Virus record (IMG/VR): IMGVR_UViG_3300048091_000260
Span: 1-35,696 of that record
DNA: 35,696 nucleotides
Strand: one strand, 5' to 3'
Source: a virus
Of the stretch, positions 6,619-12,433 are shown one piece after another (the stretch's first letter is position 1; each line of letters starts with the position of its first letter). A program made the position numbers and the translations under genes. Under the pieces are notes generated by a model. The model was given only the letters and a program-made list of their open reading frames with translations, searched no databases and had not been told where the DNA came from.

Positions 6619-6632
6619 ATACGTTTGGGTAT
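6619..6632. promoter_or_regulatory. Operator OL-c (imperfect)
   Basis: ATACG-TTTG-GGTAT matches the operator consensus with one mismatch. It lies upstream of PL, 31 bp (about three helical turns) from OL-b, and is probably a weaker site. Confidence 0.65.
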
Positions 6633-6660
6633 TAAGCGGGGGGCGAGGTAGCGAAAGGCG

Positions 6661-6683
6661 AAAAAAAACCCGCTGATGCGGGC
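6661..6683 (-). terminator. Terminator of the cI operon
   Basis: On the minus strand, CCCGC-ATCA-GCGGG is followed by eight T. It lies just after the last gene of the repressor operon (stop at 6698) and before PL, so it insulates PL from repressor-operon readthrough. Confidence 0.9.
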
Positions 6684-6697
6684 CGATGGCAGATCGA

Positions 6698-6955
6698 TTA
6701 GAAAGGTATCTCGGGCTCGGGTAGAAGTTCGAACTCCCGCCAGCTCAAATCCTCATCGGTCAGCATGTGCTCCGGGCACGGGTGGCCGTAGCTTCTAAAT
6801 TGACCACCCTCGTCCCAGTTCACAAGGATCACCGGGATCATGAAGAAATTCAATAGCTTGGTCAGCAGCTCGGCCCTGCCCTGCTCGTCCTCCGGCCAGG
6901 CCGGTACCTGCACAGCAACAGTCGGTGGCGTTGTTGGGATGATCGCGTTAAACAT
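6698..6955 (-). CDS. CI-operon protein B, paralog of the preceding gene
   Basis: This is an 85-residue acidic, soluble protein. It resembles its upstream neighbour: RAxxL...L then IPVILV at 40-45, an Asp/Glu turn, and a C-terminal segment with DLSW and LLP. The PVILV strand falls at almost the same position in both (41-45 here, 42-46 there), so they are probably diverged tandem duplicates. A strong GGAGG lies 8 bases before the ATG, inside the end of the upstream gene. It is third and last in the repressor operon, before the terminator at 6661-6683, so it should be expressed in the lysogen. Position suggests immunity, superinfection exclusion or defence; no family is recognised. Confidence 0.75.
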   Translation of the reverse strand: MFNAIIPTTPPTVAVQVPAWPEDEQGRAELLTKLLNFFMIPVILVNWDEGGQFRSYGHPCPEHMLTDEDLSWREFELLPEPEIPF

Positions 6956-6957
6956 CG

Positions 6958-7236
6958 TCAGGCCTCCTCTACCTGATAGCAGCGGTGCGGCAGCGCCGCC
7001 CAGTCGATGTCGCGCATACCCAGCAACGCGTACAGGTGGAGTTCCGGATCAAACTGGGCCCGCGCACGTGCGCCGGTCCAGGCCTCGTTATCGCGCGCCA
7101 CCAGAATCACCGGCAGCGCAAGCGCGTCCTGCAGCTGATGGATGAGGGAACTGGCGCGCGGCTCGGCCAGCTCGCGTCGGTCCACCAATACGACCGCCAT
7201 GCGCTCGTCGCACAGGCGTTGAATCGAATACAACAT
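6958..7236 (-). CDS. CI-operon protein A, paralog of the next gene
   Basis: This is a 92-residue soluble protein starting at an ATG that overlaps the cI stop (TGATG). It has an alternating strand/helix look: MAVVLVDRREL (about 13-23), a helix LIHQLQDAL, the strand LPVILVARD (41-49), then LYALLGMRDIDWAALP near the C-terminus. It shares the RAxxL, PVILV and D(I/L)xW features with the gene downstream. It is translated from the repressor message, so it is a lysogeny-expressed gene. I recognise no family; a small Rossmann-like or receiver-like fold is a guess from the strand pattern. Confidence 0.75.
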   Translation of the reverse strand: MLYSIQRLCDERMAVVLVDRRELAEPRASSLIHQLQDALALPVILVARDNEAWTGARARAQFDPELHLYALLGMRDIDWAALPHRCYQVEEA

Positions 7237-7946
7237 CAAAACCGCTCGCTTTCCTTCCGCACGACGCGGCCAATGACCTTAGTCGTTTCATCGCACGTTC
7301 GTCTGTAGTACCGGCGCTGGTCCGGATTGTCGGATGTCAGCCACCACTGGCCGGCGTCGCGCGTCAGGCGCTTCACCACCGGTTCTCCCTCATAGTTGAT
7401 AGCGTACACGGCGCCGTCGACCAGCTTCTGGTCAGCCGTGTTCACCACGACCAGGTCGCCCTCGTAGAAGGTGGTCTCCATGCTCTCGCCGCGTACAACA
7501 ATCGCCAGGAGTTTGCTGCGGTCGTACCCGTTGCGCTCAACCCAGCTGGTCGGGACCGCGGCAGTAGTCCCGTCAAACGGTTCCGGCTCAACCTCGAATC
7601 CGCTGATGCCGGCCGTGAGGCGCAGACGAACCTTCGGGATAAGGGTTAGCCGTGGGTCGCCTGGGCTGGCCACCTCGACACGCCCAAAGCTGCCAGGCTT
7701 CAGCCCATGCACTGGATCGTCCGGCGCGGCCAAATCGCGCTCACGCAGATCAGCAAGCGACACGCCGAAGAAGTCGGCCAGCGGCTGCAAGGTCTTCGTG
7801 CGCGGATCGTTGCTCTCGCCGGTCAGGATCCGGTGGATGGTCGGCTGCGGCACGCCCGTCGCGCGCTGCATTTCGTATGCATTCGTCTTCCTCTGGGCCA
7901 TCAGCCATTCGAGGTTCTTTTTGACAAGGGAGTCTGTGTTGCTCAT
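7236..7946 (-). CDS. cI: CI-type repressor (HTH plus S24/LexA-like peptidase)
   Basis: This 236-residue repressor maintains lysogeny. Residues about 7-70 are an XRE-type helix-turn-helix (NAYEMQRATGVPQPTIHRIL, 22-41). A linker follows, then the C-terminal S24 domain. Ser155 (in RGESME) and Lys192 (in VVKRL) form the expected Ser-Lys dyad, and A112-G113 (in LTAGISG) is a credible self-cleavage site. These show a RecA-stimulated, SOS-inducible repressor. The start is ATG at 7944-7946; an in-frame ATG further upstream would run through operator 7956-7969. The likely PRM places its transcription start at this ATG, giving a leaderless message as for lambda cI. Two further genes are co-transcribed. 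Confidence 0.93.
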   Translation of the reverse strand: MSNTDSLVKKNLEWLMAQRKTNAYEMQRATGVPQPTIHRILTGESNDPRTKTLQPLADFFGVSLADLRERDLAAPDDPVHGLKPGSFGRVEVASPGDPRLTLIPKVRLRLTAGISGFEVEPEPFDGTTAAVPTSWVERNGYDRSKLLAIVVRGESMETTFYEGDLVVVNTADQKLVDGAVYAINYEGEPVVKRLTRDAGQWWLTSDNPDQRRYYRRTCDETTKVIGRVVRKESERF

Positions 7947-7952
7947 CCCACA

Positions 7953-7981
7953 AATATGCGTTAACGCATACATTCACGCAA
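7953..7981 (-). promoter_or_regulatory. PRM: candidate repressor-maintenance promoter
   Basis: On the minus strand, -35 TTGCGT (complement of 7976-7981) and -10 CATATT (complement of 7953-7958) have 17-bp spacing. Both boxes are weak. The predicted start falls at the cI ATG. The operator at 7956-7969 covers the -10, so high CI levels should shut it off. The weakness of the boxes would fit a promoter needing activation by CI bound at 7988-8001. Confidence 0.5.
7956..7969. promoter_or_regulatory. Operator OR-a (cI-proximal)
   Basis: ATGCG-TTAA-CGCAT is a perfect palindrome (16 bp when the flanking T and A are counted). It overlaps the candidate PRM -10. Its centre lies 32 bp from OR-b. Confidence 0.85.
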
Positions 7982-7987
7982 TCCTTT

Positions 7988-8001
7988 ATGCGATTCCGCA
8001 T
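7988..8001. promoter_or_regulatory. Operator OR-b
   Basis: ATGCG-ATTC-CGCAT has perfect arms of the operator consensus. It ends at the first base of the PR -35. Its centre lies 22 bp, about two helical turns, from OR-c, a spacing that permits cooperative binding. Confidence 0.85.
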
Positions 8002-8028
8002 TGACAGTAATACGTTTTCGTATAGAAT
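8001..8028 (+). promoter_or_regulatory. PR: rightward early promoter
   Basis: TTGACA (8001-8006, consensus -35), 16 bp, TAGAAT (8023-8028, -10). Transcription should start near 8035 and run through the cro-like gene. OR-b touches the -35 and OR-c fills the spacer, so repressor binding must block the promoter. Confidence 0.85.
8010..8023. promoter_or_regulatory. Operator OR-c (cro-proximal)
   Basis: ATACG-TTTT-CGTAT is a perfect palindrome between the -35 and -10 boxes of PR. Confidence 0.85.
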
Positions 8029-8056
8029 GACCAGAAACAACTACCTGTTTCCGACC

Positions 8057-8299
8057 ATGACCCTTCGTACCGCACAAGAGGCCTGCCAGTTTCTGGTGAC
8101 GCACAAACGATCCCAAGCAGCCATCGCTGCGCGGGCCGGCGTCACGCAACCAACCATCAGCCGCATCCTTACGGGTGAACACGATCCGAAGGGCTCGACC
8201 CTTATCAAGCTGAACAAATTTGCCGACGAGGTCGAAGCGGAAGCTGCGGCCGAGGCCCAGGTCGAGACAGAACCGAAACCCGAATCCCAGCCGCAGTAA
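8057..8299 (+). CDS. cro: Cro-like repressor (XRE-family HTH)
   Basis: This 80-residue protein is transcribed divergently from cI and is first in the rightward early operon. Residues 8-45 hold a compact helix-turn-helix (CQFLVTHKRSQAAIAARAGV, TQPTISRILTG). The recognition-helix segment QPTI(H/S)RILTGE is shared with CI, so both should bind the same operators. A Glu/Ala/Pro-rich acidic tail follows. The start is ATG 8057; an in-frame ATG at 8027 lies in the -10 box and cannot be used from PR. No Shine-Dalgarno is evident, which suggests modest expression. The stop codon lies in the loop of the terminator that follows. Confidence 0.85.
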   Translation: MTLRTAQEACQFLVTHKRSQAAIAARAGVTQPTISRILTGEHDPKGSTLIKLNKFADEVEAEAAAEAQVETEPKPESQPQ

Positions 8300-8315
8300 C
8301 CCCTGCGGTTTTTTT
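8291..8315 (+). terminator. Terminator after cro (tR1-like)
   Basis: CCGCAG-TAACCC-CTGCGG followed by seven T forms a strong intrinsic terminator that begins inside the last codons of cro. Since replication genes lie downstream, it must be leaky, or be overcome by an antitermination factor, or the downstream genes must have another promoter. None is clearly identified. Confidence 0.9.
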
Positions 8316-8407
8316 GCGCCCGAAAAGTTGCGTACAGGCAGAAGCTTTTAAGCAACCGTAGCTACACCCCGTAATCCTGAATCACCGCCCTCCTAGGAGA
8401 AACCAGC

Positions 8408-8671
8408 ATGGCCACTACCCCGAACCTGAAACGCGAGAAGCAGCTGAAGGTACCGCTGAACGACGTCGAAGACGACCTGATCCGCAAGTTCTGCGCGCGC
8501 ATCGGCATGCACTGCGCGCCGTTCGTGCGCAAAACCATCCTCGACCATATGCAGATCGAAGCGAATCGTACGCCTGGAAAACGCAAAAGCGAACGGCCAC
8601 GTCATGGCCATGTGCAACGGTTCCCGGGCCGGGCCGCGGTGGCAGCGGGCTTCAGGCGTCTGCATCTTTAA
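8408..8671 (+). CDS. Ribbon-helix-helix-like small DNA-binding protein
   Basis: This 87-residue protein has an excellent ribosome binding site (AGGAGA). Residues about 9-48 (KREKQLKVPLNDVEDDLIRK...APFVRKTIL) have the strand-helix-helix layout of MobC/Arc-type proteins, and a DNA-binding or mobilisation-protein-like role is plausible. The last 35 residues are unusually rich in Arg, Pro, Gly and His, as if read out of frame. A one-base shift after about residue 53 opens a frame with a much more protein-like sequence that ends at 8717. So the C-terminus may be affected by a frameshift, or two genes overlap. Confidence 0.65.
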   Translation: MATTPNLKREKQLKVPLNDVEDDLIRKFCARIGMHCAPFVRKTILDHMQIEANRTPGKRKSERPRHGHVQRFPGRAAVAAGFRRLHL

Positions 8672-8717
8672 AGGGGATTTCAAGCCGCGCGCCCTGGAAT
8701 GGGCAAGCATCGAATAA
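8604..8717 (+). CDS. Small overlapping ORF (or displaced C-terminus of the previous gene)
   Basis: ATG 8604 opens 37 codons (MAMCNGSRAGPRWQRASGVC..., ending ALEWASIE) in the +1 frame relative to the preceding gene. The open frame extends upstream without a stop through LENAKANGHV to about 8560. The composition (aromatic and aliphatic residues well mixed) looks genuine, unlike the competing frame. No Shine-Dalgarno precedes the ATG. It is either an independent small protein coupled to the previous gene, or the C-terminal half of that gene after a +1 shift. Confidence 0.4.
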   Translation: MAMCNGSRAGPRWQRASGVCIFKGDFKPRALEWASIE

Positions 8718-8730
8718 CGGAAGGAACCGG

Positions 8731-8925
8731 ATGACACAACAGGAGAACGTGAGGGCGACACCAGACGAAAAAGTCGTTCACCGCGCGAAGGCTTGGCGTG
8801 ATCGCGACAAGGAGGCAACCGCCAACCGATGCGACGACACCAAGCGAGCCGAGTACTTCGCGCGGCAGCAGCTGCGCGAAGCGGTCGACATGCTCGAGAA
8901 AAAAGGCAGCGCCGACCAGCAGTAA
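8731..8925 (+). CDS. Small charged helical phage protein
   Basis: This 64-residue protein is preceded by GGAAGGA about 6 bases from the ATG. It is almost entirely charged and helical (KVVHRAKAWRDRDKEATANRC, then ARQQLREAVDMLEKKG), with no recognised domain. A hairpin terminator follows immediately. The function is unknown. It is in the region between cro and the replication genes, which in lambdoid phages carries non-essential host-interaction genes. Confidence 0.65.
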   Translation: MTQQENVRATPDEKVVHRAKAWRDRDKEATANRCDDTKRAEYFARQQLREAVDMLEKKGSADQQ

Positions 8926-8957
8926 GAAAAAAGCCCGCGTGCGAGGCGGGCCTTAGT
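8926..8957. terminator. Hairpin terminator after the 8731 gene
   Basis: Stem GCCCGC (8933-8938) pairs with GCGGGC (8946-8951). A run of six A precedes it, so the T tract is on the minus strand, and a shorter T-rich stretch follows on the plus strand. It could work in both directions, better leftward. Confidence 0.6.
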
Positions 8958-8981
8958 TAAACCAATTTCGAAAGCAAAAGC

Positions 8982-9176
8982 ATGAGCATTGTACATCAGG
9001 GTAATGCCCTTCAGACGGAACCCGTTGCGGCCGCGCAGCACCGCGAATGCGGTACCGCAAACGCCCCCTCCTCCCTCGACATCGAGCGCATGCTGCGCGC
9101 CGACCGCACCCGCTTCAACCACTTCAGCTCCGTTGCTTCGGGCCTGGCCACTTCCTGGCGGGAGACTGCGAAATGA
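8982..9176 (+). CDS. Small phage protein coupled to the DUF551 gene
   Basis: This 64-residue frame has its stop overlapping the DUF551 start (ATGA). It carries a helix-rich second half (SSLDIERMLRADRTRFNHFSSVASGL) and no recognised domain. Only a weak Shine-Dalgarno is seen. The overlap argues that it is translated and feeds ribosomes to the next gene. The function is unknown. Confidence 0.5.
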   Translation: MSIVHQGNALQTEPVAAAQHRECGTANAPSSLDIERMLRADRTRFNHFSSVASGLATSWRETAK

Positions 9177-9370
9177 CTCGCCTCGAGTGGAAGTCCGTGG
9201 ACGAGCGCCTGCCTGACGACAGCACCTTGGTGTTGATCGCCCTGAACGATGACGACGTGTGGACCGGGTACCGCGATGGCGACATCTGGCGATACGTCGA
9301 CGCGATGCCCATCACGAAGGAGCGGGTGACGCACTGGACGCACATGCCGGCGCACCCGGGCTCGGCCTGA
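9173..9370 (+). CDS. DUF551 family protein
   Basis: This is a 65-residue protein. It shows the DUF551 pattern: EWKSVDERLPDDSTLVLIAL at the start, a central W(T)GYRDGD(I)W, and the closing VTHWTHMPAHPG (a short-chain 'V.HW..lP.pP' signature). DUF551 occurs mostly in phages and prophages of Gram-negative bacteria. No function is known to me. It is translationally coupled to the upstream gene. Confidence 0.85.
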   Translation: MTRLEWKSVDERLPDDSTLVLIALNDDDVWTGYRDGDIWRYVDAMPITKERVTHWTHMPAHPGSA

Positions 9371-9427
9371 TCCCAGATCCATTTCGCGCGCGAGCGCACC
9401 ACAGCAGTCCAAACTTGAAAGGGCAAC

Positions 9428-9997
9428 ATGAGCACGACCCACATCACCCCTACCCCTGGCCGCATCGTCTGGTACCGCGGCGCCGACAGCAACATCCGCG
9501 CTGCCATCGTGGCCGCGGCGCACGGCCCCTTCTGCGTCAACCTCCAGGTGTTTGGCCTGAACGCGGACGACCCTGAGCAGGGCTACAAGCACGAAGTCAC
9601 GCACGCGGATCCCGAGCACGAGCCCGGATGCATCCCGTCATGGCACTGGATGCCGTACCAGAAGCAGCAGGCCGAGAAGCACGCGGGCGAGCAGCTGGCC
9701 GCCGGCGCCGCCGGGCAGTCGCCTGCCAGCGGCCTGACCTTCGGTACCGCGCTGACAGCGCTGAAGACTGGCCAGCGCGTGGCGCGCGCCGGCTGGAACG
9801 GCAAGGGCATGTTCGTGTACCTGGTACCGGCCAACAGCTACCCCGCGCAGACCGGCGCTGCGAAGGCCTTCTTCGGCGAAGGCGGCATGGTCCCGTACAA
9901 CGCGTACCTCGCACTCAAGGGTGCCGACGACACCGTGAGCACCTGGGCGCCCAGCGGCAGCGATGCGCTGGCTGAGGACTGGCTGATAGTCGAGTAA
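9428..9997 (+). CDS. Two-domain phage protein with C-terminal Tad2-like (DUF2829) domain
   Basis: This is a 189-residue protein. Residues about 10-78 (GRIVWYRGADSNIRAAIVAA ... PSWHWMPYQ) form a small domain common in phage proteins. An Ala/Gly/Gln linker follows (79-101). Residues 102-189 match DUF2829: LTFGTALTALKTGQRVARAG at 103-122, WNGKGMFVYL at 123-132, MVPYNAYLALKGAD at 154-167, then STWAPSGSD and the closing AEDWLIV. DUF2829 is the family of Tad2, which disables the Thoeris defence system by sequestering its cyclic nucleotide signal. An anti-Thoeris role is thus likely by homology but untested here. The N-terminal partner domain makes it longer than stand-alone Tad2 proteins. It is an early gene, as suits anti-defence. 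Confidence 0.85.
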   Translation: MSTTHITPTPGRIVWYRGADSNIRAAIVAAAHGPFCVNLQVFGLNADDPEQGYKHEVTHADPEHEPGCIPSWHWMPYQKQQAEKHAGEQLAAGAAGQSPASGLTFGTALTALKTGQRVARAGWNGKGMFVYLVPANSYPAQTGAAKAFFGEGGMVPYNAYLALKGADDTVSTWAPSGSDALAEDWLIVE

Positions 9998-10006
9998 CCG
10001 CACCAC

Positions 10007-10027
10007 CCGCCCGGCCAGCTCGGGCGG
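10007..10027. other. Perfect 7-bp hairpin between the Tad2-like and replication genes
   Basis: CCGCCCG, a 7-base loop, CGGGCGG. No T run follows, so it is not a standard intrinsic terminator. It could be a pause, processing or regulatory structure. The rest of the 104-bp spacer shows no gene. Confidence 0.45.
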
Positions 10028-10101
10028 CTGTCGCAACAACATGGAAGGCACGCTGAAACTGTGAAGCGCCCATCATTTCAAATCTATCCCCAGGTGGCGC
10101 C

Positions 10102-11085
10102 ATGAAGCCGGCCGACATGATCGCGCTGCCGGTGCCGCTTACCCCCGCCGACTGCAACCTGCAGGACTTCGTCTTCATGCCGCTGGACGTCGCGCGCCTG
10201 CGCGATAGTGATCTGGCGGCATACCAAGCGCCCGAAGCGTGCTGGGCCGCGGTGCTCTTATGGGCTGCTGCCTGGCACCAGGTCCCCGCAGCATCCCTTC
10301 CTGACGACGACCGCTTCCTGGCTAAGGCGGCCGGCTATGGCCGCGTGGTCAAGGAATGGATGAACGTGCGCGAAGGCGCGTTGCACGGCTGGATCAAGTG
10401 CGCTGACGGGCGCCTGTATCACCCGGTCGTCGCGCAGAAAGCCATTGAATCGTGGCGCGCCAAGCTGCACCACGCATGGAAGAAAGAGTGCGATCGAATC
10501 CGGAAAGCCAATAAGCAACGCGAGACAGAGGGAAAGTCACCGCTCCCGTTTCCACCGGAACCAAAAGCCGATACGTCGCCTATTCCGCATGAAGCTGATG
10601 GAATTCCGGCGGAAATACCAAGTGAATCCACCGGAAGCGATGGCAGCGCAGATGGAAGTCCGAAGGAAAACGCTCTTAAGGGACAGGGAGAGGGACAGGG
10701 AGAGTTAACTTCAAAAGCTACTACCCCTGGCGGGGTAGTCGTCGCCAGCCAGGCTGGCAACCTGTCGACTAGCCGCCCGCAGCCAGCAGCAAGGCCAGAG
10801 TGCCCGCACCAGCAGATCATCGCTCTGTACCACGAGCTCCTGCCCGAATGCCCGCAGGTTCGCGACTGGACGCCAGCCCGCCAGCAGCAGCTGCGCGCAC
10901 GATGGAACGAGGACCCGCGCCGGCAGAACATCGACTACTGGCGGCAGTTCTTCGAATACGTGAAGAAATGCGGATTCCTCGTCGGGCGCGGTGTGGGCAA
11001 TCGCGACCGACCATTCTTCGCCGACCTGGAATGGCTGACCAAATCGCAAAATTTCACGAAGATCCGAGAAGGAAAATATGAGTAA
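10102..11085 (+). CDS. Replication protein (DUF1376/YdaU-like N-term, DnaT-like C-term)
   Basis: This is a 327-residue protein at the place of lambda O/P22 18. Residues about 1-125 resemble DUF1376 (PLTPADCNLQDFVFMPLDVARL, WAAVLLWAAAWHQVPAASLPD, then RLYHPVV). The middle (about 130-245) is a low-complexity Ser/Pro/Gly linker. The C-terminus (about 248-325) looks like the DnaT/primosome-type DNA-binding domain (LYHELLPECPQVRDWTPARQ, RQNIDYWRQFFEYVKKCGFL, then FFADLEWLTKSQNFTKI). It would bind the origin and load the DnaB-type helicase encoded next, with which it overlaps by 8 bp. The linker DNA contains repeats and a strong hairpin that may be the origin. Confidence 0.82.
   Translation: MKPADMIALPVPLTPADCNLQDFVFMPLDVARLRDSDLAAYQAPEACWAAVLLWAAAWHQVPAASLPDDDRFLAKAAGYGRVVKEWMNVREGALHGWIKCADGRLYHPVVAQKAIESWRAKLHHAWKKECDRIRKANKQRETEGKSPLPFPPEPKADTSPIPHEADGIPAEIPSESTGSDGSADGSPKENALKGQGEGQGELTSKATTPGGVVVASQAGNLSTSRPQPAARPECPHQQIIALYHELLPECPQVRDWTPARQQQLRARWNEDPRRQNIDYWRQFFEYVKKCGFLVGRGVGNRDRPFFADLEWLTKSQNFTKIREGKYE
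10552..10739. other. Candidate replication origin inside the replication gene
   Basis: The linker-coding DNA holds two CCACCGGAA copies (about 10552 and 10628), a tandem 12-bp repeat of GGGACAGGGAGA (about 10680-10703), an AT-rich step, then a perfect 8-bp hairpin ACTACCCC-TGGC-GGGGTAGT (10720-10739). Lambdoid origins lie in the same place within the initiator gene. Assignment is by analogy only. Confidence 0.35.
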
Positions 11086-12433
11086 CGAAGTCAAAGCGCC
11101 GCCCCACAGTCTCGCCGCCGAGCAGGCCGTAATCGGCGCCCTACTACGTGACAACGACGCGGTCGACCGCATCGGCGACCTGCGCGCCGAGCACTTCTTC
11201 CTGGGTGACCACGCTACGATCTTCGGCGAGTTGATGCGCAACCTGGCCGCCGGCCGCAGCTGCGACGTGGTCTCACTGGCGGTTGCCCTGGGCAGCAAGG
11301 TGGCCGACAGCATGCAGTACCTGAACTCGATGGCGCAGAGCACGCCGTCGGCGTCCAACATCGGGCGTTACGCGGCGATCGTGCGCGACAAGGCCGTCAA
11401 GCGCGGGCTGATCAGGTTCGGCCGCGATGTCGCGGAGGCCGCCGCCAATTCGCCGGAGGAGTCGGCCGCCATGGTCGACCACGCATCATCCGAGCTGGAG
11501 AAGCTGGCCCTGGCGCGCACCAGGATCGAACCGGTGCGCGCGGCCGACGAGCTGACCGCGCACGTCGAGGAGATCGAGCGCCGCATCGAGGGCAAAAGCA
11601 AGGCGATCTCGACCGGCTTTCCCGCCGTCGACGAGAAGCTCAGCGGCGGCCTGCGTGGCGGCGACCTGATCGTGCTGGCGGCGCGGCCGAAGATGGGCAA
11701 GACCGCGCTGGCCGTGAACATCGGATGCAACGTGGCGCTCGATCACCCCGTGCTCATCCAGTCGATGGAAATGCCAAAATCGCAGCTGCACGACCGCAAC
11801 CTGGCCAGCCTGGGCCGGATCCCACTGCCGCACCTGCTGCAGCCGTCGAAGATGACGGACGAGGACTGGGCCGGACTCACGCATGCGTCGATCAAGATCA
11901 GCGAGATGAAGCTCTACCTGGACGACCAGGGCGGGCAGCGCCTGATCGACGTGCGCATGAAGGCGAAGGGCGTCAAGCGCAAGCACGGCCTGAAGTTGCT
12001 GATCGTCGACTACCTGCAGCTGATGGAAGGCGACGGCGACAACCGCAACGCGCAGATCGAAGGCATCACGCGCGGCCTCAAGGCGCTGGCCAAGGAGCTG
12101 GACATCGCGATCATCCTGCTGTCCCAGCTTAACCGCAAGCTCGAGGAGCGCCCGAACAAACGGCCGATCCCGTCCGACCTGCGCGACTCAGGCTCGATCG
12201 AGCAGGATGCCGACGCCGTGATCTTCCTGTACCGCGACGAGGTCTACAACCCGGACAGCCCGGACATCGGCATGTGCGAGGTCGACGTGGCCCTGTGCCG
12301 CCAGGGCGCGCCGGGCCGCGTGGCCCTGACCTACATCGGCGAGCAGGTCAGGTTCGAGTCGCTCAACCGCAGCTGGATGCCGGCGAAACCTGCCGAGCGC
12401 TCGCGCCCTCGCGGACTGGCGGCGCACTTATGA
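11078..12433 (+). CDS. Replicative DNA helicase, DnaB-type
   Basis: This 451-residue hexameric helicase would unwind the phage replication fork. The N-terminal DnaB domain (about 9-105: PPHSLAAEQAVIGALLRDN) is followed by a linker and the RecA-like motor. Motor motifs are Walker A ARPKMGKT at 202-209, Walker B LLIVDYLQLM at 307-316, the LSQLNR motif near 353, and the C-terminal IEQDADAVIFLYRDE. The length matches host DnaB (about 450-470). Its start overlaps the end of the loader gene (ATGAGTAA) and its stop overlaps the recombinase start (ATGA), so the three are one translation unit. Having its own DnaB makes the phage less dependent on host helicase. Confidence 0.95.
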   Translation: MSNEVKAPPHSLAAEQAVIGALLRDNDAVDRIGDLRAEHFFLGDHATIFGELMRNLAAGRSCDVVSLAVALGSKVADSMQYLNSMAQSTPSASNIGRYAAIVRDKAVKRGLIRFGRDVAEAAANSPEESAAMVDHASSELEKLALARTRIEPVRAADELTAHVEEIERRIEGKSKAISTGFPAVDEKLSGGLRGGDLIVLAARPKMGKTALAVNIGCNVALDHPVLIQSMEMPKSQLHDRNLASLGRIPLPHLLQPSKMTDEDWAGLTHASIKISEMKLYLDDQGGQRLIDVRMKAKGVKRKHGLKLLIVDYLQLMEGDGDNRNAQIEGITRGLKALAKELDIAIILLSQLNRKLEERPNKRPIPSDLRDSGSIEQDADAVIFLYRDEVYNPDSPDIGMCEVDVALCRQGAPGRVALTYIGEQVRFESLNRSWMPAKPAERSRPRGLAAHL

